64,000 nt of DNA from Heterotrichella gracilis (lineage: Eukaryota; Sar; Xanthophyceae; Tribonematales; Xanthonemataceae), in assembly GCA_032358255.1 (NCBI GenBank), contig JAULBX010011988.1, forward strand, positions 1-64,000, given 5' to 3'. A program made the position numbers and the translations under genes. Positions 12,101 through 23,819 of this stretch are shown one piece after another. Numbering within the stretch: the first letter of the stretch is position 1; the number at the start of each line of letters is the position of its first letter. Under the pieces are notes generated by a model, which was not told where the DNA came from, did no database searches, and saw nothing but the letters and a program-made list of their open reading frames with translations.

Positions 12101-14915
12101 GCCATGCCCCTCACCCCCCCCACTGTGTACTTCCGGCTCACTTCCACAAGGATGCGCTCACCAGCAGCGATGCTAACGCCTGGGATCACGTCGGCCACAC
12201 CATGCAGCGCACGCACCCACATCTCAACCTGCAAATCAGCCCAGTTCTTCTCAAAGGGATGGTTCTCTGGAGTCAAGGTAAGCACATGCTACATCTCCCA
12301 TGGCCATCTGCTTTCCAGTGCATTCCTGCATTGCTTTGCTGTCTTTATGCTTATGATATTTGCCCTCCGGAGGGCCGTGCTTGCCACCAGCTGGCAAGTT
12401 GCCACAGGACCTCAACTCTAGATGTGACCTTACGTGTCGCAGGTCATGCCCCACCCCATTGCCTATACATGTAGCAAAACACCCTGCGCTGGGATGACCT
12501 TATAAATCCAGTTAGCATGTGGACCCCCCCACCCCCCCAACCCTTCTTCACCCACCTGCTGCGACTCCCTGTTGACCACCACCTCGTACCGCCAGTTGGC
12601 GGGCCCGGCAGCCCCACCCTTGCCCAGCCGCCGCAGCGCGTGCCCCACCCCGTTTATGATGAATTCCTCCGTCACCCCCTGGCTGTCGTGGTAGGCGGCG
12701 TGCAGGCGGGCGGGGTCCTTCCACAGGTCGGTGCACAGAAGGAGCTGAAACGGGGAGGAATTTAAGGTTCAGGGCTTGGTGTTTAATATTATGATTTCAT
12801 AAGTTTAAGGTGTAGGGTGCAGGCGGGCGGGGTCCTTCCACAGATCGGTGCACAGGAGGAGCTGCAACGGGGAGGGGAAGCGGATAAAAAGGAGCTTTAC
12901 ATGGGGGAAACGCAGATATTGCAACAGAATGCATGTGGGCACCTCACAGGAGCTGGAACGCGGAGGGACCGCGGGTGTGACATGGAGAGGGCAAACGGGA
13001 ATTGCAATGGCATGGCAGGAATGCAAGATGAAACGAGGCCTTGTTTTGTCCTGCTGCAAGAATTCACATTTCTTTGGATCCAGAACAATCTTTTTGCTCC
13101 TGAAAACCGCGAGTTTGCTGCAGGGTTTTCCTCTAAAGCAGATAATGCACTGCTGTATACAACGCAAATAACTAGTGCCTATAATGAGGTATTCCCTCCC
13201 CACCTGTGCCCTCTCCCCTGCTGCCTCCCTTGCCAGGTGCATGAACTCCACTGCCTGCTCCTCCTCCAGGTTGCCCACACTGCTGCCCAGCCACAGCAGG
13301 CAAAGCACGCCAATGGGGTGCCTGCAGGGTTTAGGGTTTAAGGGTTTAGGATTTAAGTAAGGGTTTAGGGTTTCATTCTCCAGCCACAGCAGGCAAAGCA
13401 CGCCAATGGGGTGCCTGCAGGGTTTAGGGTTTAAGGGTTTAGGATTTAAGTAAGGGTTTAGGGTTTCATTCTCCAGCCACAGCAGGCAAAGCACGCCGAT
13501 GGGGTGCCTGCATGGGGGCTAGTGGGTCGGTGCGGGGAGGGTGGGGATGAGTCTACGTACGCAGGCAAAGCAAGGTGCTGTGGTGCCTGCGGGGGTGGTT
13601 GATGTGTGTGTTGTGGTGGCGGTGGTAATGGTGGTGGATAGGTTCTATTGGTATGCATGCGAATCACATCCACAATCCTCCCGTGCCCTCCACACCAAAA
13701 TCACCATCCCCACCCTCCATTTGCATTCCCTCTACTACACCCACCTCTTGCGCGCCTCCCTTAGGCCCTGGAAGTACTCCGCACAGATGAGGTCCAGGCG
13801 GGCAGGGGCAAGACCAGGCACAGTCTGCAGGAGGTTCTGCCTAGCCACAGCCAGCGCACCCGAGGACACGTCAATGCCAACAAACTGCACTGCATCGGGC
13901 CCGTCCCTGCAACAGGGATGCTGAATTGTCGAAGCTTGAAAAATCGACGGGGGTTGTGGTAGGTCGCAGCATGGGGCCAGAAATGGGGTAAAGAGGTGGG
14001 GGGGTTGCCAATGTGCCAGGGCTGGAGATTTAGGGTTTAGATCGGGAACCCTAATCCCCCCCACCAGAACACCCCCCACTATTTCCTTTACACAAAAGAG
14101 TGATGCTCTTGCTGCAAAGTGCATACACACCTCGACCTGGCCATCATCCCTCCACCTTTCAACAGGCGTCCACTGCAGAATGCCCTCCATACACCTGACT
14201 CCTAGGAGACCTCACCAACCAACCCACCTTTCAATAAGCGCCCTCAGCAGTATGCCTGTCTTCTCAGCGCTCCCGCACCCCAGCTCCACTATTGTCGCTC
14301 CCTTGGGGATGGTGGCCAGGATGGATGCCACGTGGCGCTGCAGCAGCTCGCACTCAACCCTGCCCAAGGGTTTACATTTACGGTCCCAGATTATCATTGC
14401 GATTGCAAATTATTTGCGATCCAAGTTTACTTTACATTTGCGATTACATGCACCCTTTTTATATTAGCGTCGTGAGAATCATTTCATCCTGAACACACAA
14501 TGGTTTAACCGGTTTCCTTATGTCGTGGTAGTCACAGTACTTACCTGAAGGGGTACGACTCATCCAGCTGCGTGATGTCCTCGTATTGCAATCGTCATTA
14601 AATGTAATACAATATTTTACAAGATTTTAATTGACAGTCACCTAGTAATTGGCGTTTGCGTAAATCCAGTTGTCATTGTAAGTACCTGAAGGGGTAGTAT
14701 TCCTCCAGCTTGGTGATGTCTTCATACAGCTCGCTCCCCCTGTCATCATACAGGTAGCTGCAGGGGAGCTGCTTGGGGGTCTTGGACAAGCCCTCAAGCA
14801 GGTCAGGGGGGGGTTCGGACTTGGGGGCGGGAGGGGAGGGAACCATGGGTGCTGCAGGCGCAGGATGTGGGGAATGGGGGTGGGGATGGGTGTGTGGGTG
14901 TGCATAGCACAGCAT
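9104..14915 (-). CDS. EGT1: Ergothioneine biosynthesis protein EGT1 (EgtD-EgtB fusion)
   Basis: Makes ergothioneine: trimethylates histidine with SAM, then couples it to cysteine as a sulfoxide with O2 and iron. Exons, minus strand: 14915-14686, 14359-14228, 13906-13745, 13321-13204, 12744-12556, 12264-12076, 11791-11594, 11349-11212, 10812-10536, 10349-10120, 9863-9676 and 9401-9104. They join in frame to 782 codons. The EgtD part (about 1-340) has YDDRGSELYEDITKLEEYYP, the SAM motif VELGCGS, LGSSVGN and LLCTDLWKDP. The DinB-like part (about 341-520) has the iron ligands: His about 394 in YYGH and His about 477 and 481 in HESMHQET. The FGE-like part has FIPGGEVTLG, TPVTNAQF, ARWKGG, GGWEWTSTPF and YPYVFAKFR. 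Domain order is Egt1, not OvoA. The start at 14915 is the first ATG in the frame; an upstream exon is possible. Fungal Egt1 is somewhat longer. Confidence 0.93.
12815..12866 (-). repeat. Echo of the start of EGT1 exon 5
   Basis: Nearly identical to 12713-12765, covering exon-5 start (DLWKDPARLHA), its acceptor and a little intron. It lies upstream of the real exon in transcript order and keeps an acceptor-like CAG. Confidence 0.85.
13288..13507 (-). repeat. Threefold tandem repeat of the start of EGT1 exon 4
   Basis: A unit of about 92 bp (exon-4 start, acceptor, and intron of telomere-like repeats) occurs three times, starting near 13288, 13381 and 13473. The copies are almost identical. 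Only the copy at 13288-13321 continues into the conserved LGSSVGN sequence; the two others are intronic and still carry acceptor CTGCAG. Confidence 0.9.
14151..14192 (-). repeat. Echo of the end of EGT1 exon 2
   Basis: CACCTTTCAACAGGCGTCC here resembles CACCTTTCAATAAGCGCCC at 14226-14244 (exon-2 end and donor). The match is imperfect and lies downstream in the transcript. Confidence 0.7.
14544..14586 (-). repeat. Echo of the end of EGT1 exon 1
   Basis: Matches 14684-14728 (the EYYPFR codons and the donor) with several substitutions, including loss of the conserved Tyr-Tyr. It lies downstream of the real exon in transcript order. Confidence 0.8.
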
Positions 14916-17640
14916 GATGTTGACCCCAGTGATGCAGCATACTGGCATGTAAAGGGTGGTCCATGCCACGTGCAATGGTGCCGTATATAACAAATACACC
15001 CATGCACTTTGGATGCCACATGTTGATGGTGTTGTAACCAGCAAATGCACCCATGCAAATCCAGCAAATACATCCTTTGGAGGATGTAATGTCTTGGTAG
15101 GATTGCCTACCCACAGCGGCCCAAGGGCAGCGCAGCACAAGGGTTGATACAACAGGGTGGCGGCCTTGCGTCACATTGCCAGGAGCAGCCTAAACCCTAA
15201 GCCTTACACCCAAACATGCCAGGCATTGATGATGGACTTTCAAGGGCACAAGGATCGATGCAGCAAACATGGTAGTGACGTCTTGCAAGCAGGTTTCGAG
15301 GATCACAACAACCCAACGCAAACTAACACACTTAGAAATCCCGTGTGTGCAAATGCATGATGCTTCCGTTGGCACGCTTACATTTGTTTGAACGCTAAAC
15401 CCTAAAATTGTTGTTTAACTCATATGGGTGGCCAACAGCGCCTGGAAAATGAACTGTCAAGAAGCGGTAATACTAGCCTATATGCAATGACACCATCGCA
15501 AAACGCCGCGTGAGCACAAGCCCTAGGCTGGGGTTTTGCTGCCCATGGCGGGTGGGGTGTTTGCACCCCATGGGTACACCTCAGCTTGAGAGCACATAAA
15601 CCCTAGGCTGGGGTTTGTCGCCTACCCACCTAGGCGACGATGAAAGCGCGCGCCCAAGGTGTGCATGGCAAGCGCCGGTGTAGGATTTCATAAGGGTTTG
15701 AGTAGGGTATTACCTCTCCCGGGCAGCTCAGTCCCCTGCTGCGGGTGGTGGGTGTCTGGACACTCCCCGTGTGCTGGCATCTTGCTAATATGCTTCCCTG
15801 GCGCTGACGATGGGGCGGATGGGTGGGTGGCGCAGGTTCGATCTGCCTAACGAGGAGCCGCTACGGACCAACCCGTGCTGTGGGTGGCGGCGGTGTGGTG
15901 CGGTGGCGGTGGTGGTGGTGGTTGCTGTTGGGTAGCTAGTGGCGCGCTAGGCTGTAGTGATAGGCTGGCGGGGATGAGTAGAGATGGTGGACGGAACAAG
16001 GTTTCGGCGGCCGCTTAATGCTCGCGGGGGCTCGCCTGCGCTCTCCAAAGTCCGCCGACGAGTTTGGCTTCCATTCACGGGGCGGGAAGCATTCAGCAGG
16101 TCACACGCGGGGCCATGACATTCACCTCTCACGGCCAACACACATGGGCGTTTTGCACACGGTAGAAACGGGGTTTGACGGCGTTCTTGGAGCGGCAAGA
16201 GTAGTACTTCAGTGTCGGTAGGACAGCTGCGGAGTAGGTTTGCGTGATGAGAGGAGATGTGACCCCTGTTACGGATTGCACGAGTGTCGGGAAACTGCAT
16301 GCACTGTGCGCCACCAATGCAAGGTTCAACTTTGTACCAACGGATCAATCGGGTTTGCAATCTTGGTGCCTTGGACTAACGAGTGGCTGTAGTAAGGCCT
16401 GTTGGGAGGCAGCGCTGGGTGGTGTGCATATACGCAAGTAAGGGTGTCGCTGGTGTTGGAGGGAAAGATGGCATCTTGTCGGTGCACATGCAGCGTGGCA
16501 TGAGTAAAGCACCTGCCCGGAAAATGCCCTTCATTATCGGAAGGATATTTGAATTTAAATGCCTTTTCAAACTTTTTCACTGAAAAATAACAGGTTTAAA
16601 AAGTCATAACGGTGCCTAAACCCCATGGTTGCACGTCAGAGACCTCAGAACTGCCATCCAGCTAGCCTTTGTTACGTGCTAGTGAGTCGCAGACTTGATC
16701 AGTGTAATCGCCAACACCAAGCCACGGGTCTGTACGCATGACTGACCCTGGTATCGATAGGGGAGCGAACCATGCCTTCCTTGGTTGTCTGGCAGCGGAG
16801 GGAGTCTTCCGTCTAGGTGAGCAGGCGTTGGTTATTGGTTGGTAACGGTTGTTGCAACTCAGGTGGGGTTGTGGGCAGTGCACGCACTGGGTGGTGTGTT
16901 TCGTCGGAAGCCATGGGCCGTGGCCATTGCCCATGATCGAAGGGGTGTTCACTGTGCGGAACCCTACATTGGTCCTTGTAAGCACGTCAGAGGGTTTCGT
17001 GGGCATCTGCACGGTTTCTGGTAACCTTGAGGCGGGTTTTACAGGGATAGGCATATGCATGCATATAAAACTTTTCTGACACCCTGGAGTACTGTTTTTA
17101 CCGAGGCACCTACGTTTTACGCCGAGACACCTCATTTTGCTTCATACTTTTACGTTTCGCCGCAGTCAGGGTGCCGTTGATAACCCAGCGTTGCAAGGTT
17201 TGGCCTTGGCCCTTGTCTATACCCATATGACCCTACAGGTATACCTCTGCAATCCCAAGCCAGGGCCTCACCATGACCCACCTCTTGAGGACCACTTTCC
17301 AAATCCGCAGAAACCCACCACCGCCAGCAGCTTTAAAGCTGTGCAGCCTGTGGGTGCCAGCCTGGAAGTAATTCGCAGCTAGGGTTTCCACAGAACCCTA
17401 GCCAGAAACAGCAGCACCCATCACCACAGCACCTGCCAGCCGGCCTGCAGCCATCCATCCTGTGGGTCCCAGCCTAGAACACATTCCCCAGCTGGGAGTT
17501 TTGCAAACCCCACAAAAACCCTAGCCAAAAACCCCAATAGCGCCCCCCTCAGCGGTATACAGTAAATTATTGGCTATTGGTATACCCGATATTTGCTATA
17601 ACGGGGGGCACCTTGGCCGTTGCCCTGATCAGTATCCACC
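14916..17640. other. Intergenic region between divergent EGT1 and golgin genes
   Basis: About 2.7 kb. No recognisable gene. Contains scattered CCCTAA motifs (15190, 15396), a direct repeat CCTAGGCTGGGGTTT at 15523-15539 and 15602-15617, and a duplicated leader just upstream of the golgin (17346-17405 and 17457-17527). Open frames at 15947-16360 and 16662-17135 resemble nothing I know. Confidence 0.5.
17346..17527 (+). repeat. Duplicated leader segment upstream of the golgin gene
   Basis: CCTGTGGGTGCCAGCCTGGAA...AACCCTAGCC at 17346-17405 recurs with changes at 17457-17527 (CCTGTGGGTCCCAGCCTAGAA). This suggests the same duplication process acts on the 5' flank. Confidence 0.7.
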
Positions 17641-20600
17641 ATGAAGCTGTCTAGCCTGTGGGCAGAGGTTCGTGAGGGGTTCCTGGACATTGGCCAGGAG
17701 GTGCAGCAGGAGGTGCAGGGCGCAGCAAAGCTGGCGGGCAAGGTGGTGGACAGGTGAGGGAAAGAAAACCCTATTCGGAAACCCTAGCTGGAGACCTAAT
17801 ATGCCATAGTAGTAGCCCTGTCGTCAACCCCATGCAGTGATCCTGGCCAGGAGGTGCGGGATGGGGCAAGGCTGGCGAGCAAGTTTGTGGACAGGTGCGC
17901 ATGGGAGGAACCCTGCCCGGACACCCTAGCCGGAGACCCTAGGCAGACACCCTTTGCGAAAGTAGGAATATATTGACTTGGCCAGGAGTGCAGGGCAAGG
18001 TGGTGGACAGGTGAGAGGCAACGAACTCAGCAACCCTGGCATGAACCAACCCACCGTTGCAGGGCCAAGGGTCGGCCTGGAACCGATGGGCTGAGCAGCT
18101 CGGGTGGCGAGTATGCGAGTACATCAAGTGGGAGTATTGCCAAGGGGGGGCAGTATCAAGGGGAGCAGGGCAGTTATCGTGAGGAGAGGGAGTACCTCAG
18201 CCCCAGCGCCAGCCTGGAGCGGTTGGGGACACTGGCGGAGGCGGGCAGGTGAGACCAAAACCCTAGCTTGAACCCTCGGCAAAACCCTGCGATGCACTGT
18301 CGGTGAAGGAAAAGCCCTAATGAAACCTCTGATACAATAAAGCCCACAAAGGTCGTGCCTGGGCCCAGATGCCAGTCATGAGTGACTTGGAGCACTGGCT
18401 GAGGTGGGAAGACATTCAAGGATATGCGATTACCTCACCTTCTCCATTCTGGTGTGCAGGGATAGCGCCCATCCTGCCAGCGCGTTCCAGGGGAGGGGCA
18501 ATACTGATCATGAGCTAGAGGAGATACCACTGGATGAGGGGTCAACGCAGGTGAGAGGCAGAGACAGGTTTTTGGTATTGACTTAGAATTCTGATATAGG
18601 GTGTTGGGTTGGGTTTGGGGGTCATGAGCACAACTGCTGTTTACTTGCACCGTATTCCCCCTTATCCGGGAGCAGACGTGCGCAGCAATGCTGCTACCCT
18701 GGCCATGCATCTGCAATGCATACACCTTCTCCTATCAACGCCCCCTCTTCCCTGCCGCCCTTGTGCCCTCACACCCTCCATTACCATCCCCTGCCACAGG
18801 ACACCCCCCATCCCTCCCGCACCACCCCCTCCGGCAGGCGCACCTCCACCACAGCCACAGCCACATCCACTCGCACCACCATCCGCACCACCCCCTTGGG
18901 GGGGAGTCGGTCAGGCAGCATCAGTCGCATGAGCGCCACCTCGAGAATCGAGCCTGGGACCTCCCAAAGGGGAAGTGGCGGGTCGGGCAGCGACGGGGAG
19001 GGAGGGGGCCTGGTGGTGGTGCCTGTGGCTGCGCCTGATGCGGCCGGTGGTGGTGGTGGTGGTGGTGGTGTGGGTCGGATGGTGGTGGGTGGGTCACTGG
19101 GAGGGAGTGCGCTTGGAAATAATGGCAGGGCTAATGGGAAGGCTAGCATGGGTGCAGCCACCACCACCACCACCTCTGAAGAGGCACCCCCGCCACACCC
19201 ACCACCACCCACCACCGCCATCGCCTCGAAACCCCCACCACCCACAGCACCCGCGGCCACATCACTGGCCCCAACCACGACTCCACCCCCAGCCCAATTA
19301 CCACCCGCCGGCAGCACCCCCCTAACCCACCTCGCTGCACCAATCCTGGAGCGCCAGCTGGCACCAGCCACAGCTGCAAGGGGGGAGCTGGAAACACTTT
19401 CACAGGGGAGGGAAAGCGAGCTTGCACAGGCCAATGCAGCAAGGGAGGCAGCGGAAACAGCTCTCAAGGAGAGGGAAACCGACCTCGAAAAGGTAGGGAC
19501 TGGGTGGGCTGCAGGAAATCGTTGAGATTCGGTTTTTGGCATTGATGTTGGCTTTGAGAACCCCTGCACATGTGATTGCAAAGGCAGGCGCACATGTAAG
19601 CAGGGTCAAAGCTTGCAGCTGCACACATTGTGATCACATTGATTTGTTGCATTCCAAACATGCAATCCTGATTGTAGTATGGATTATAGTGACTGAAGCC
19701 ATTCATCGCGGCTGCCCCTGCAGGTGCGTGCCGAGAGGGAGGCGCTGTCGATCAAGCTGCAGGGGAGGGAAGCAGAGCTGGCTGCGTTCCAGGTGGAAAA
19801 GGCTGCGCTTGAGGAGGGGGTGGACAGCCTGGCGGGGGTGCTGGAGGCAAGGCTGGTGGAGCTGCAGGCACAGGTGTGGTGCACATTAGGGTTTTATGCT
19901 TAAGAGTGTGTTCAGACTTGGATGCCTCCCCTGCCGCATGCCCTGATACTATTAGTCCCCTGAAACTGTACATTATACCTTGGCATCACTGTGGCTGTAC
20001 TCCTGTATAGTACTGGTACCCCCTCCACTGCGCGCAGCTCCAGTCCCCTACCCCCTTTTGCAGCTCAACAGGAGGGACGCTCAGCTGGAAGCCGCAGCAG
20101 CGGATCAGGCAGCAGCAGGGGAGGCAATCAAAGAGCTGCAGGTGGGGAGGGGGATCGTAGTGCTCAAACCCCTCAAAACCCCCACCACAAAACCCTGTGC
20201 CCTGTGTGATTCTGTGAACAGCTGTTGCGCCAACACCCTCAACCCTTACTACACCCTGGCGTGCAAACACTCAAAGCACTTTATGTGTGGTGTGCACACC
20301 TTTGAGCAAGGAAGATCGGTGGGGCTGGCTTGCTTGACAATGTATAAATATTAAGATGCAATCTGCGCGTTTTTTTAATCTCAAAAACTCTCGATGTATT
20401 TTGGGAAATAGGATGTAAAATTGTTGATTTGTTAAATGGCATGGTACTCCTTTGCTTCCTAGGTGCTCCTCCATCAGAGCGTGGATGAGCGCCAACGCCA
20501 GGCAGCAGAGTGCGAAGCCCTGGAGGGACAGCTGGCAGAGGAAAGGGCACAGGGGGAGGCGCAGGTAGGGTTTAGGGTTTTGGTAGGGTTCCTGCGGGCA

Positions 20601-23600
20601 GCTGGGTGCCTGAACATATGTACACCCTTTCGACGGGATGCATAGTAGACAGCACTGCGGATATTACGGGTTAAAACTACTGTGTACCACACTTTTGGGG
20701 CCAGGTGTCTACACCATTTTGACACTATTCAATTTAATGCACGACAACTAAGCTGTACTTTGTTGATGCCAGGTGGCGGTTGCAGAGGCCCTGCGGCGGG
20801 AGCTTGCTGATATGAGCACTGAGCTGGCACAGGCACGTGCGCTGCTGGACCGAAAGGAGCAGGTGCGGAGCAGGGTTTAGGGTAACCCACTTGCATGAAA
20901 AACCCTACAGGAGGGTGTCGCCCTGAGCTGCGCTGAACATGAAGCCATGAGGGTACGCATAGCAGCCTTAACTGCAGAAACAAAGAGCAGCGCACACCGC
21001 CAGCCTGTAACACCTGACTGGGGTTTAAACGCTGTTGAAATACATGCAAAGCACACATTGAAATGATTTAGTGCATAAGTTGAACCCTAAGCAAACTCGG
21101 CCCAAAACCCTGCAGGAGGGTGACGCCCTGAGCCGCGCCGAGCGTGAGGCCATGGAGGTGCGCCTGGCAGCCGCACGCGCAGAGGCAAGCGCTGCGCTGA
21201 CCGCCCGCGACCAGGCCCTAGCTAGGGCTTCCGAGGCGGATGCTGGGCGGCTGCTGGCTGAGTCTGGGCGCCAGGATGCGGAGCGGGTGCGGAGGGAGAC
21301 GGAAGCGCAGGCGCAGGTGAGGTTTGGTGGAGGCTGGGAGTGACGTGGCCCTTGTGGGGATTCCGAAACGCAAAGGCCAATGTGTCAAAATTGCCAGTAT
21401 CCTGTCTAGTTGTCTTAACAATCGATGGTTTCCCACCCTCTGCACCATGGTTTCCTCCCCTTTCCTCCCCATCGCCTGTCCCCTCCCCCGTCGCCTGTCC
21501 CCGTTGCCTCCTTTGCACCACACCCCCGCCAAACCGCACCCCACCCCCCACCTCTGCAGGCTACCCAGGCCATCCTTGAGGCTGAGCGGGCACAGCGTGC
21601 ACAGGCACAGGGCCAGACGGAGCAGCTAAAACAGGTGGGGGCGCGGAAAGTTTAAACCTTGGCGTGAATCTGTGCTGAGGTTGTCTTTACGGGGGTACAG
21701 CGTCACACTGAACAAACGACAACATTGAATCCAACCATCCCCTCCATGTGCATGAACACCATGCTAAGCCAAATCAACAAGTGGAAATCCCATCCAATTT
21801 TTACCACCCGCCACAGGAGAGCGATCGACGCGCGCGCATCTTCAACAACGCGCTCAAGGCTGCGGTTGCGCGGGTGCAGCGCGAGCTGGAGGGTGAGCGG
21901 GACCAGCTGGCTGCCAGGCTGGCTACTGCAACCCAGGCGGCGGTTGAGGCGGGGCAGGGGGAGGAGATGGCCAGGCAAGGTGGGGAGGGACTTGCATCCC
22001 ACTACCCCTAATGAGTTATTAATCTGGGTGGAGAGGTCCCTAGCGATTTCAGAATTTGGTCGCCTGCATCAATGAAGAGAAGGGCGCTGATTAGGGTTTG
22101 GTTGCGATCTGGCTAGCTCACTCAGAGCCTGACCCAGATGAGGTGGGCATGGAGAATAGTGGGCAAGGAGAGACTATGTCATGGGTTGCATGTAATAGAA
22201 AGAGGGGCCCAAGGAGCAGTTAGTGCCATGGTTATCCACCCCAGAACCCGAACAAGGCGCTCCCAATACCCTAACCACCATCCTACTGTTTCCTCCTACA
22301 GAGGCATTGGCAGCGCAAGCAGAGGCATCCACTCGCACAGCCGCGGCGCAAGCCGCTGCACTGGCTGCTGCTGCCGCTGAGAGGGCAGCGGAGGTGGCTC
22401 GTGGGGGTGAGCGGGTGGCACGGGCAGTGGCTGCGGATGCGGGGGAGCAGCTGATGGCTTGCCAGAGGTGGGTGGGGAGGGTGGGGTTGGAGAGACGGGG
22501 GTGGGGGCTGGAGGCTCTTGGTGAGGGAGTTGGTCGTGGATGTTTGGCAGGGTTCAGGCACCACTCAATGACCCACCGCATCCTACGATGAAGTTAAACC
22601 CTCCACTGCTGCCACCGCACAATGCGCTTTACAGCTGGCAGATAGCTGGGCCCACTGGCAACCTAGACCCTAAAACCCTATTACCATAAAAAGCATAAAA
22701 GTAGAGCCCTAAAACATTGGCTTATGAATCATGACTCTCTCATCCCCCTTGCCCACACACAGCGAGCTCGCCGCTGCCCGCGCGCAAATCGAACCCCTCA
22801 CCTCCGCCGCCGCGGCGGCTGCCGAGCGTGCATTCCAGCTGGAAGCCGAGCTTGAAGCGCTGCGATTGGCTGCCAGGGGGCAAATTGAGGGGTTGAATGG
22901 GGAGGTTGCCCAGTGGCGAGAGCGCACGCATGCAGCTCTGGAGGCTGCTCGGGGGGCGGAGGCTGCTGCGGGCCTGGTGGTGGAGGACGCGCGGGCGGGT
23001 GCTGCGGCTGCGCTTGGGGAGGCGGCGGCTGCGCGGCGGCGGGTACGTGTGGGGAGTGGGGTGGGTGGGTGTTGGAGGGACGATGTGTGGGCTTGTGATC
23101 TGTCCATATGAATGGGGAAAGGGAGGTGGTGGGGCGCATGTGTGTGCGGGGGATAAAGGTGCCAGGCAGAAGCTGAAGCACCGGGTGTCAGACCTGTACA
23201 CCCGCTCCTGCCCCCCCCCCACCACCACCTAGTGTCAACCTGTGCGCATCAAAATGTAGCATTGAAGCTAGGCACTAATGCTACACAGCTGTAGGTTTAT
23301 TGGAGGTCTTAGAGAAAGAAATCGAACGCACAGAGGCGGAGTTAGGGGCCCATTGGCTTGCAACAAAACCCATCCACAAGGGCTGGACAAGCAAATACAT
23401 CAGATCATTGACGCGTATCCCCTGCTGCCACCCAGGTTGAGGAGCTTGAGCGCCAGGTGGCTGACCTGCGCACCCGCGCCCCCACCTCCTTCCGCCTCCC
23501 CTCCAACCCCAACATCCTCTCCTCCCTGGACATTGACAAGGCCACCCCGCCCGACATCGAGTCAGCCAACTCCCAAGCAAAACCCTCGCGAGGGGCATCC

Positions 23601-23819
23601 TCCAACCCCGCCCGCAGAGGGGGGTCAATGGTGAAGGGCCACGTGTCGATGCGCACATGGGTGGTGCTGGGGTACCTGGTACTGCTGCACGTGACTATTA
23701 TGATGCACTTTTCGAGGCGGAGCGACCTGGATGCGCTTTGTGCAGGGCACCATCATGGGGAGGGGGCACTGCCGGGCGATACATCCCGGGGATTGTTCCA
23801 TGGCCACTCGTTATTTTGA
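17641..23819 (+). CDS. Golgin-like coiled-coil protein with C-terminal membrane anchor
   Basis: Probable Golgi tether. Exons: 17641-17753, 18063-18248, 18460-18550, 18800-19492, 19724-19873, 20064-20141, 20463-20564, 20773-20862, 21116-21316, 21560-21634, 21817-21979, 22302-22467, 22763-23042 and 23436-23819. All phases agree and give 923 codons. The first about 130 residues are Ser/Gly-rich; exon 4 has a low-complexity Pro/Thr/Gly region then heptad-rich sequence starting near ATAARGELETLSQ. From there to about residue 830 it is almost continuous Ala/Glu/Gln/Arg coiled coil. Near the C-terminus a single hydrophobic segment (TWVVLGYLVLLHVTIMM) is followed by basic residues and a short tail. 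This layout is that of golgin-84/CASP-type tail-anchored golgins, and the LVLLH motif resembles their anchors. Which golgin cannot be decided because coiled coils align poorly. Several introns contain exon echoes. Confidence 0.75.
17838..18012 (+). repeat. Two echoes of the end of golgin exon 1
   Basis: TGGCCAGGAGGTGC...GTGGACAGGT (exon 1, 17692-17755) recurs at 17843-17896 and, shortened, at 17980-18012. Both keep the donor-like ACAGGTG. They lie downstream of the real exon end. Confidence 0.85.
18382..18413 (+). repeat. Echo of the end of golgin exon 2
   Basis: TTGGAGCACTGGCTGAGGTGGG resembles the exon-2 end TTGGGGACACTGGCGGAGGCGGG at 18224-18246. It is decayed and lies downstream of the real exon. 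Confidence 0.6.
20909..20995 (+). repeat. Decayed copy of the start of golgin exon 9
   Basis: Aligns along about 85 bp with 21115-21200, including the acceptor CAGGAGGGTG. It lies upstream of the real exon. It would read EGVALSCAEHEAM beside the real EGDALSRAEREAM, so it could act as an alternative exon start. Confidence 0.85.

Noticed and set aside
16662-17135. 157-codon minus-strand open frame
   Set aside because: No homology recognised, composition like surrounding intergenic DNA, sits in the golgin upstream region.
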